NCBI RefSeq assembly: GCF_000419765.1
Contig: NZ_ATTQ01000011.1
Span: 62,001-126,000 of the forward strand
DNA: 64,000 nt
Direction of reading: 5' to 3'
DNA from: Rhizobium mongolense USDA 1844
GTDB lineage: Bacteria; Pseudomonadota; Alphaproteobacteria; Rhizobiales; Rhizobiaceae
The notes below the pieces were generated by a model. It searched no databases. It worked only from the letters and a program-made list of their open reading frames with translations, and was not told where the DNA came from. Positions 10,630 through 18,588 of the stretch are shown piece after piece. Both the position numbers and the translations under genes were made by a program. Numbering within the stretch: position 1 is the stretch's first letter; every line of letters starts with the position of its first letter.

Positions 10630-12533
10630 CGCGCCGAACCTTTCTCGGCGGCCTTCTTGCAGCAGCCGTCGGACCGGCTGCTGCACGTGATATGGGCGAC
10701 CGCGATATTGAGCCGGAATTCCTGCGTGACCTTTTGACAGCAGATCGCATTCCGCCAATGCCGGAGCGATTGCCGAAGCATCCGCGCATCATCAACATGA
10801 AAGAGGCCGGCCTGACGCCCGGCGTCTACGGCGGTTCTGTGCGCACCATCATCGGCGCGGCCCGCGACATCCGCTACATGACCGTTTACGGCTATTCGCG
10901 CCTTGTCGGGTATGACAAGCACCTGCGGTTCCAGGCCGACATTCTCGGCGGCTATACATCGGAAAACGATAGCATCTTCACCTTCCACCTGCGCGAAGGC
11001 CACAAGTGGTCCGATGGGCATCCCTTCACGGCCGACGATTTCCGTTACTGGTGGGAAGACGTCATTTCCAACAACGCCCTGACGCCCGGCGGCGGGGCGC
11101 TGGAGCTGCGCCCGCACGGCGTGCTTCCGCATTTCGAGGTGCTCGACGAATTCACCGTCCGCTACAGTTGGGACAAGCCCAACCCGAATTTCCTGCCGGC
11201 GCTCGCCGGCCCGTTGCCGCTCGTCATCTTCGGTCCCGCCCATTACCTCAAGCAGTTCCACAAAAAATACCAGGATGACTTCCGGCTTTCCGCACTCATG
11301 CGGGAAAACCGGGTGAAGAAGTGGGTTGATCTGCACATCAAGATGTCGCGCGCCTCGCGTCCGGAAAATCCGGAGCTGCCGACACTCGATCCATGGCGCA
11401 ACACGACAGCACCGCCAGCCGACCAATTCGTTTTCGTGCGCAATCCGTTCTTCCATCGCGTCGATGAAAACGGCATGCAATTGCCCTATATCGACCGCTT
11501 CATCCTGAACGTCAGTTCCTCGTCGATCATCGCGGCCAAAGCGGGTGCGGGGGAATCCGATCTCCAGGCGACCGGCATCGACTTCAACGACTATACCTTC
11601 CTCAAAGAGGCCGAGAAGCGCTTCCCGGTCAAGGTCAATCTCTGGAAACAGGCGCGTGGATCGCGGATCGCGCTGCTCCCGAACCTCAATTGCGCCGACG
11701 AAACCTGGCGCAAGCTCTTCCGCGACGTTCGCTTCCGCCGGGCGCTGTCACTTTCGATCGACCGGCACGAAATCAACATGGTCGCCTTCTACGGCCTCGG
11801 CAAGCCGAGCGCCGACACCGTTCTGCAGGACAGCCCGCTTTATAAGCAAGAATACGCCGACGCCTTCATTCAGTTCGATCCGGATGAAGCCAACCGCCTG
11901 CTTGACGAACTGGGTCTCAAAGCGCGTGACGGCGAAGGTTTCCGTCTGCTGCCGGACGGACGGCGAGCGGAAATCACCGTCGAAACTTCCGGCGAAAGCA
12001 CACTCGATACCGACGTGCTCGAACTCGTCCGCGATCACTGGAAGAATATCGGGCTTGCGCTCTACACGCGAACGTCGCAGCGTGACGTCTTCCAGAGCCG
12101 CGCCATGAGCGGCACGATCATGATGTCGACGTGGTTCGGCATTGAAAACGGCGTTCCGACCGCCGACATGGCGCCAAGCCAGCTGGCGCCGACCGTCGAC
12201 GATCAGCTGCAATGGCCGATCTGGGGCATGTACTATCTGTCTGCCGGCCAGGAGGGCAGCGCCCCCGACCTGCCTGAGGCGATAGAGCTCGTCGACCTCC
12301 TGAAACAGTGGGGTGCCACTGCCGACTTCCGCAAGCGCGAAGCGATCTGGCACAAGATGCTGTCGATCTATACGCAGCAGGTGTTTTCGATCGGGCTCAT
12401 CAATGGCGCGCTGCAGCCGATCCTGCGTTCTGCCAAGATGCAGAACGTGCCGGAGCGGGCGCTCTACGGCTTCGATCCAACGTCTTATCTCGGCATCTAC
12501 ATGCCGGATGCTTTCTGGCTGAAGGAGGCGTGA
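10623..12533 (+). CDS. ABC importer solute-binding protein, family 5, Tat-exported
   Basis: A 636-aa extracellular solute-binding protein of the oligopeptide-binding class (SBP family 5). The N-terminus MVTRRTFLGGLLAAAV is a twin-arginine signal, so it is probably folded in the cytoplasm before export. The family motif FTFHLREGHKWSDGHPFTADDF sits at about residues 118-140 (shown here in part only by its key residues). It is larger than typical dipeptide-binding proteins, like rhizobial sugar- and opine-binding members such as AgpA, so the substrate may be an oligosaccharide or opine rather than a peptide; the sequence does not decide. It overlaps the ATPase gene by 7 bp and is followed after 1 nt by a permease. 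Confidence 0.88.
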
Positions 12534-12534
12534 C

Positions 12535-13533
12535 GTGCTGAGATATATTCTCTGGCGGATTGCCGCCATGGTCCCCACGCTGCTCGTGATTTCGGCGCTC
12601 GTCTTTACAATCATCGAGTTGCCGCCGGGCGATTTCTTCGAAAGCCAGATCGCCGAGCTGCGCGCGCAGGGCGAGAGCGCCAACCTGCAGGAAATCGAAG
12701 AGCTTCGGCAGCAATACGGTTTCGACAAACCGGCGATCATCCGTTACTTCTATTGGGTTGGCGGCATGCTGCACGGCGATTTCGGCTATTCGTTCGAATA
12801 CCAGCTGCCGGTTTCCGCAGTGGTCGGCGACCGTCTGTGGCTGACGATCCTCGTTTCCTTCACGACCATCCTGGTGACGTGGCTGATCGCTTTTCCCATC
12901 GGGATCTATTCCGCTACCCATCAATATAGCTGGAGTGACTACGGACTGACGTTTCTCGGGCTGCTCGGCATTGCCATTCCGAACTTCATGCTGGCGCTCA
13001 TCCTGATGTACTTCGCCAATATCTGGTTCGGCATCTCGATCGGTCATCTGATGGACCAGAAATATCTCTCCGAGCCTATGAGCTGGGAGAAGGCGCGATC
13101 GATCCTGTCCCACCTGTGGATCCCTGTCATCATCGTCGGCACGGCGGGTACGGCCGGCATGATCCGTCGCCTTCGTGCCAATCTGCTGGATGAGATGCAG
13201 AAGCAATATGTGACGACTGCGCGCGCCAAAGGTCTTCATCCGACCCGAGCGCTCATCAAATATCCGCTGCGCATGGCGCTCAACTTCTTTGTCGCCGACA
13301 TCGGTTCGATCCTGCCGTCGATCATCTCCGGCGCCGAGATCGTCGCTATCGTGCTGTCGCTCGAAACGACTGGCCCGATGCTGATCAAGGCACTGCAGAG
13401 CCAGGACATGTATCTTGCCGGCTCCTTCCTGATGTTCCTTGCCTTCCTGAACGTCATCGGCGTGTTGGTTTCCGATATCGCCCTCGGCTTCCTCGATCCG
13501 CGCATCCGTCTGCAAGGCAGGAGCACCAAATAA
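12535..13533 (+). CDS. ABC importer inner-membrane permease 1 (DppB/YejB type)
   Basis: A 332-aa permease starting at GTG 12535 with GGAGG 7 nt upstream. The start LRYILWRIAAMVPTLLVISAL is the hallmark first helix of DppB-type permeases. About six membrane helices follow, and the EAA-type loop (RLRANLLDEMQKQYVTTARAKG) that docks on the ATPase lies near residues 208-230. The last codon overlaps the next gene by 1 nt. It forms the translocation channel with permease 2. Confidence 0.9.
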   Translation: MLRYILWRIAAMVPTLLVISALVFTIIELPPGDFFESQIAELRAQGESANLQEIEELRQQYGFDKPAIIRYFYWVGGMLHGDFGYSFEYQLPVSAVVGDRLWLTILVSFTTILVTWLIAFPIGIYSATHQYSWSDYGLTFLGLLGIAIPNFMLALILMYFANIWFGISIGHLMDQKYLSEPMSWEKARSILSHLWIPVIIVGTAGTAGMIRRLRANLLDEMQKQYVTTARAKGLHPTRALIKYPLRMALNFFVADIGSILPSIISGAEIVAIVLSLETTGPMLIKALQSQDMYLAGSFLMFLAFLNVIGVLVSDIALGFLDPRIRLQGRSTK

Positions 13534-14705
13534 TGTCGCCCTTGCCACCGCCCGGCGCTCCCTTGCAGCACTATGTCTCGACTGCACCGTTCGATCCCAT
13601 CGCCACGGAAACGATGGCGGCTGCCAGTTCGCGTATTCACCTTGCTTCCCAAAAGCAACTGATGTGGTGGAAGTTCAAGCAGCACCGTCTGGCGCTAGCT
13701 TCCGGCATCTTTTTGCTTGTCGTCTATCTGATGATACTGGTCGTTGAGTTTCTGGCGCCTTACGGCCTGCACACGCGCAATGTCGACTACATCCATTCCC
13801 CGCCCCAGCGCGTGCACCTCTTCGACAAGGGCGAATTCGTCGGTCCCTTCGTCTATGGCCGCGCGATGCAACTTGACCTTGATACGCTGCGCCGGGTCTA
13901 CACCGACAATCCGAACGACGTTCAGCCGATCCGCTTCTTCTGCCGTGGCGATTCCTTTAAATTTTGGGGCTTCGTTCAGTCCGATCTGCATCTTGTCTGC
14001 CCGGCACAAGGCGGCCAGATGTTCCTGCTCGGCACCGATCGCCTCGGCCGCGACGTGCTCTCCCGTATCCTCTACGGCGCCCGGATTTCGTTGACAATCG
14101 GCCTGATCGGCATCGCAATCAGCTTCGTGCTCGGCATCGTCATCGGTGGCCTTGCCGGCTATTGGGGCGGCGTCTTCGACCTGATCGTCCAGCGAGTGAT
14201 CGAGGTGCTGCAGTCGCTGCCGAGCCTGCCGCTATGGATGGCTCTTGCAGCCATCATGCCGGTGACGTGGAGCCCGATCGTCATCTATTTTGGTATTACT
14301 GTAATCCTCGGCATCATCGATTGGACCGGGCTTGCGCGTGCTGTGCGTTCCAAGCTTCTGGCGCTGCGCGAAGAGGATTACGTGCAGGCTGCCCAGCTGA
14401 TGGGGGCAAGCACGCCCCGCATCATCGCACGGCATCTCGTTCCCGGCTTCATGTCGCATCTGATTGCCTCGGCGACGATTTCGATCCCGGGCATGATCCT
14501 CGGCGAAACGGCGCTTTCCTTTCTGGGGCTTGGCCTTCGGCCGCCGATCACCAGCTGGGGTATCTTGCTCACCGAGGCCAAGAGCGTCAGCGTCATTGCC
14601 TTTTATCCGTGGCTGCTTTTCCCGATTATTCCAGTGGTTCTTGTCATTTTGGCCTTCAACTTTCTGGGAGATGGGTTGCGCGATGCAGCAGATCCCTACA
14701 AATAG
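13533..14705 (+). CDS. ABC importer inner-membrane permease 2 (DppC/YejE type)
   Basis: A 390-aa permease longer than the usual 300 aa of DppC proteins. The extra length comes from an N-terminal cytoplasmic segment of about 45 residues and a roughly 70-residue periplasmic loop after the first helix (about residues 85-160, containing two cysteines). Five helices then follow, with the DppC signature TDRLGRDVLSRILYGARIS and the EAA loop LREEDYVQAAQLMGAS. The periplasmic insertion is typical of YejE-like importers and may contact the large binding protein. Last gene of the importer operon. Confidence 0.9.
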   Translation: MSPLPPPGAPLQHYVSTAPFDPIATETMAAASSRIHLASQKQLMWWKFKQHRLALASGIFLLVVYLMILVVEFLAPYGLHTRNVDYIHSPPQRVHLFDKGEFVGPFVYGRAMQLDLDTLRRVYTDNPNDVQPIRFFCRGDSFKFWGFVQSDLHLVCPAQGGQMFLLGTDRLGRDVLSRILYGARISLTIGLIGIAISFVLGIVIGGLAGYWGGVFDLIVQRVIEVLQSLPSLPLWMALAAIMPVTWSPIVIYFGITVILGIIDWTGLARAVRSKLLALREEDYVQAAQLMGASTPRIIARHLVPGFMSHLIASATISIPGMILGETALSFLGLGLRPPITSWGILLTEAKSVSVIAFYPWLLFPIIPVVLVILAFNFLGDGLRDAADPYK

Positions 14706-14798
14706 CAGCAGGTTTGGTGGAGATTTGCCGCTCTGCTGTGTCTCGCCCTCCGGAAGACCGGGGGCCTAACTATGTTGTTCGCCCCGAAGGAAATACCC

Positions 14799-16007
14799 AT
14801 GGCCAGACGCGTGGAAGATGCTCGCATTCTGATGTACAGCCACGATACGTTCGGCCTCGGCCACCTGCGCCGCTGTCGGACAATTGCACATGCGCTGGTC
14901 GAGGATTATCGTGGTCTCAATGTGCTGATCATTTCCGGCGCAACGATTGCCGGTGCGTTCGACTACCGGGCGCGCGTCGACTTCGTGAAGATCCCCAGCG
15001 TGATCAAGCTTCACAACGGCGAATATACGTCGATGGCGAGCCATATCGATCTTCACGAAACGCTGAAGATGCGCGAATCGAGCATCCGCCATACGGCAGA
15101 GACCTTTCAGCCGGACATCTTCATCGTCGACAAGGAGCCGATGGGCCTCAAAGGCGAAATCGAGGACACGCTTGCTTATCTGAAGGCACGGGGCACGACA
15201 TTGGTGCTCGGTCTGCGCGAGATCATGGATGCGCCGCATCTGCTCGATGCCGAGTGGAAGAGGAACGGTATCATGCAGAAGATCGACCAGTATTACGACA
15301 GCGTCTGGGTCTACGGGCCGCCCGATTTTTACGATCCGCTGATCGGCCTCGATGTTCCCCACAGCGTGCGCCGGAAGATGGACTTCGTCGGCTTCCTGCA
15401 ACGCAGCGTTTCGGTCGGCAAGACATCGGTCAACGCGCGCAAGGACGATTACATCCTCGTCACCACCGGCGGCGGCGGAGATGGTTCCGACCTCGTACAT
15501 GACGTGATGAACGCCTATGAGCATGATGCGACGCTTGAGCAGAAAGCGCTGATCGTGCTCGGACCCTACATGCCGGCAGCCGAGCGCTCGAAACTCGTCA
15601 GGAAAGGCGAAAAGATCCCCTATATCGAAGTGATCGAGTTCGACAACCACATGGAAGAACTCATGGTCGGCGCCACGGGCGTCGTTGCCATGGGCGGCTA
15701 CAACACCTATTGCGAGATTCTGTCCTTCGACAAGCCGGCCCTCGTCGTGCCGCGGGTCAAGCCCCGGGAAGAGCAGTTGCTGCGTGCCCAGCGCGCCAGC
15801 GAACTCGGCCTTGTGGACGTGCTTCTGCCCGATCAGTCGGCTGATCCGGCGATCATGGCAGAGGCACTGAAACGGCTGCCGCAACGCCTGCCACCATCAA
15901 AGAGCGGAGGCGATATGCAACTTCAAGGGCTCGACCATATTTCGCAGACCGTCGGCCACTGGCTCGACAATCGCGGCAGCCATCTTGCCGTCGTCGGCGC
16001 AGAATAA
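14799..16007 (+). CDS. Glycosyltransferase-like protein (GT28/MurG-like fold), first paralog
   Basis: About 402 aa. The start RILMYSHDTFGLGHLRRCRT is a glycine- and histidine-rich loop (GxGH) seen in MurG/GT28-like glycosyltransferases, and the C-terminal lobe carries VTTGGGGDGSDL and MGGYNTYCEIL, a probable nucleotide-sugar site. GGAA 8 nt before ATG 14799 favours this start over ATG 14772. It resembles the gene at 17262 in its N-terminal motif and C-terminal GGYNT/AGYNT element, so the two are distant paralogs flanking a GT4 enzyme. The gene ends overlapping the next frame by 23 bp if the TTG start of that gene is right. Acceptor unknown. Confidence 0.8.
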   Translation: MARRVEDARILMYSHDTFGLGHLRRCRTIAHALVEDYRGLNVLIISGATIAGAFDYRARVDFVKIPSVIKLHNGEYTSMASHIDLHETLKMRESSIRHTAETFQPDIFIVDKEPMGLKGEIEDTLAYLKARGTTLVLGLREIMDAPHLLDAEWKRNGIMQKIDQYYDSVWVYGPPDFYDPLIGLDVPHSVRRKMDFVGFLQRSVSVGKTSVNARKDDYILVTTGGGGDGSDLVHDVMNAYEHDATLEQKALIVLGPYMPAAERSKLVRKGEKIPYIEVIEFDNHMEELMVGATGVVAMGGYNTYCEILSFDKPALVVPRVKPREEQLLRAQRASELGLVDVLLPDQSADPAIMAEALKRLPQRLPPSKSGGDMQLQGLDHISQTVGHWLDNRGSHLAVVGAE

Positions 16008-17265
16008 GATCAAAGCCTTGCCGGAGCGCCGCAAGATTCTTGTCGTGCTGAAAGGCTATCCGCGCCTTTCCGAAACCTTCATTGCCCAAGAGCTGCTCGG
16101 CCTGGAAAAAGCGGGCTTTCATCTGACGCTGATTTCGATGAGGCGGCCGACCGACACGAAACGCCACCCGGTGCATGACGAGATCAAGGCGCGCGTCGTC
16201 TACCTGCCGGAATACCTGCACGAAGAGCCGCTGCGCGTCCTGAAGGGGCTTTTTGGCGGTCTTGGAAAGCCGGGTTTCAAGGCCTTGATGAAACGCTTTC
16301 TGACCGATCTGCCACGCGATATGTCGCGCAACCGCTTCCGCCGCCTCGGCCAGGCGCTGGTGCTTGCCCGCGAGTGGCCGGATAACGGCCAATGGCTGCA
16401 CGCACATTTCATCCATACACCTGCTTCTGTCACCGATTATGCAAGCATCCTGACAGGCGTGCCCTGGACCGTCTCGGCCCATGCGAAAGACATTTGGACG
16501 TCACCCGACTGGGAGCTGAACACCAAGCTTGGCACCGCCCGCTGGGCGGTAACGTGCACGCGGAGCGGCTGGGAGCATATGCGAAGCCTGACCGGGCGGC
16601 CGGATGCGGTACACCTCAGCTATCATGGCCTCGATCTGGCCCGCTTCAGCCGTTTCGAAGGCCAGCACTCCAACCGGGATGGCAGCGATCCGTCCGACCC
16701 GGTTCTTCTATTGAGCGTCGGCCGGGCGGTCGAAAAGAAGGGCTACGACGTGCTGCTGCGCGCCCTCGCCCTGCTTCCTAAAAGCCTCAACTGGCGTTTC
16801 GAACACATCGGCGGCGGTGACGAACTGGCCAGATTGAAGGCGCTCGCCACGGAGCTCGGGCTTGCCGGCAACATTGTCTGGAAAGGCGCAATGGCGCAGA
16901 AGGAGGTGCTCGCTCACTACCGCAGCGCCGACCTGTTTGCGCTTGCCTGCCGCATTGCCGCCAACGGCGACAGGGATGGATTGCCAAACGTGCTGGTTGA
17001 GGCGTCGAGCCAGCGGCTAATGTGCCTTTCGACCGATGTTTCAGGCGTGCCGGAACTGCTGGCAAACGGCGAGAACGGTCTCGTCGTTCCGCCGGAAGAT
17101 CCAATGGCGTTCGCTGGCGCACTTGAGGCGGCGATCCGCGATCCGGCGTTGCGAAGACGCCTGGGCGATGCGGCGGAAAAACGCGTGCGTGAGCATTTCG
17201 ACTATCATTCCAGCATAAAGCAGCTGATACACCTCTTCGAAGAGGAATGGCAACAACCCTCATGA
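15985..17265 (+). CDS. Family 4 glycosyltransferase
   Basis: About 426 aa with a GT-B fold. The N-terminal lobe starts KILVVLKGYPRLSETFIAQE; the C-terminal lobe has the family 4 features SVGRAVEKKGYDVLLRA (near residue 245) and the EX7E-type segment GLPNVLVEASSQ, where the first acidic residue is replaced (DRDGLPNVLVEA). The protein retains the donor-binding pocket. No ATG starts the frame: TTG 15985 (overlapping the previous gene) or TTG 16018 (10 bp after its stop) are the candidates, and neither has a strong ribosome binding site. The stop overlaps the next start as ATGA. Confidence 0.85.
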   Translation: MPSSAQNKIKALPERRKILVVLKGYPRLSETFIAQELLGLEKAGFHLTLISMRRPTDTKRHPVHDEIKARVVYLPEYLHEEPLRVLKGLFGGLGKPGFKALMKRFLTDLPRDMSRNRFRRLGQALVLAREWPDNGQWLHAHFIHTPASVTDYASILTGVPWTVSAHAKDIWTSPDWELNTKLGTARWAVTCTRSGWEHMRSLTGRPDAVHLSYHGLDLARFSRFEGQHSNRDGSDPSDPVLLLSVGRAVEKKGYDVLLRALALLPKSLNWRFEHIGGGDELARLKALATELGLAGNIVWKGAMAQKEVLAHYRSADLFALACRIAANGDRDGLPNVLVEASSQRLMCLSTDVSGVPELLANGENGLVVPPEDPMAFAGALEAAIRDPALRRRLGDAAEKRVREHFDYHSSIKQLIHLFEEEWQQPS

Positions 17266-18395
17266 GCGCAAAACGCATCCTCTTTTACGTCCAGCACCTG
17301 CTCGGCATCGGCCACATCGCGCGCGCAAGCCGCATTGCCGACGCATTGGTCAAGGACGGTTTTGACGTGACGGTCGCAACAGGCGGCTTACCAGTTCCAG
17401 GCTTTCCCGGCGCAGGCATAAAGACCATAGCCTTGCCGCCGGTCGTTGCCAGCAATGCCGGCTTTTCGGGTCTTGCGGACGCCCACGGCAATGTCGCCGG
17501 CGACGACTTTTTGTCAAGACGGCGCGACCTGCTGCTTGCCGCATTTCAGGAGGTGCGGCCGCATGCCGTCATCACCGAGGCCTTCCCCTTCGGCAGGCGT
17601 CAGATGCGCTTCGAACTGCTGCCGCTGCTCGATATGATCGGCAGGACGGATCCAAAGCCAATACTCCTCAGTTCGGTGCGCGACATCCTTCAAGAAAACC
17701 GCAAGCCCGGCCGGGACGAGGAAACCGTCGACCTGGTGAAACGTCACTTCGACGCCGTGCTCGTTCACGGTGATTCGGATTTTGTGCGACTTGAAGATAC
17801 CTTTCCGCTGACCGCCGAAATCGCAGACAAGGTACGATATACCGGTCTCGTTGCACCCCCACCGGCCGCCGCTCCGACCGACGTCTTCGACATCATTGCC
17901 TCCGCGGGCGGCGGGGCCGTCGGCCTGAAGCTCATCCGCGCGGCCCGCGATGCGGCAGCCATGCTGCCCGCAAGTCATCGCTGGCTGCTCGTCACCGGTC
18001 CCAATCTGCCGGAGACGGACTTTATCGGGCTGAGCCGGGCCGCACCTGCCAACATCACGCTTGCGCGCTTCCGCAAGGACTTCCCCTCGCTGCTGCGCGG
18101 CGCGAAAGTCTCGATCTCGCAGGCAGGCTACAACACGGTCGGAGACCTGCTGCGAACGGATTGTCGTTCGATCCTTATCCCCTTTGTCGCCGGCGGCGAA
18201 ACGGAGCAGACGGTGCGGGCCGAGCGTTTGCAGGCACTGGGTCTTGCCGCAGTTCTTCCAGAGCAAGGACTGACCGCAGAGCATGTGGCAGCGGCGGTCG
18301 AAAGAGTGCTTGCAGCACCCGCCAGAAAGGACGTCACGCTCGATCTGACGGGAGCCGAGACAACTGCTTCGATCGTCCGTTCGATGCTTGGTTGA
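17262..18395 (+). CDS. Glycosyltransferase-like protein (GT28/MurG-like fold), second paralog
   Basis: About 377 aa. It begins KRILFYVQHLLGIGHIARAS, with the same GxGH loop as the gene at 14799, and has C-terminal elements SAGGGAVGLKLI, SQAGYNTVGDLL and PFVAGGETEQTVRAERL, typical of a UDP-sugar-binding lobe. ATG 17262 overlaps the previous stop (ATGA), which is preferred to ATG 17247. Three consecutive, translationally linked transferase-like genes point to assembly of one glycan. Neither the sugar nor the carrier can be read from the sequence. Confidence 0.8.
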   Translation: MSAKRILFYVQHLLGIGHIARASRIADALVKDGFDVTVATGGLPVPGFPGAGIKTIALPPVVASNAGFSGLADAHGNVAGDDFLSRRRDLLLAAFQEVRPHAVITEAFPFGRRQMRFELLPLLDMIGRTDPKPILLSSVRDILQENRKPGRDEETVDLVKRHFDAVLVHGDSDFVRLEDTFPLTAEIADKVRYTGLVAPPPAAAPTDVFDIIASAGGGAVGLKLIRAARDAAAMLPASHRWLLVTGPNLPETDFIGLSRAAPANITLARFRKDFPSLLRGAKVSISQAGYNTVGDLLRTDCRSILIPFVAGGETEQTVRAERLQALGLAAVLPEQGLTAEHVAAAVERVLAAPARKDVTLDLTGAETTASIVRSMLG

Positions 18396-18588
18396 ATCGC
18401 TCGCCTATTATGAAAATCCTGTGATATAACTGAAGCTCCGGCGAGAATCGGCATGCGCCAGCAATCCGCTTCGCCTTGATTTCCCTACAATACCCGGCGG
18501 TCCGGTTGCATGAATCTGTTTTCGGCATCTCCCCTTACGAATGGCCCCCTATCCCGGCCCGCCCTTTCCAATCAGGCTGACGGTTAGC

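Noticed and set aside
12535-14705. Assigning the importer to peptides
   Set aside because: Family membership alone does not define the substrate; related rhizobial systems take up alpha-galactosides or opines, so no specific symbol was given.
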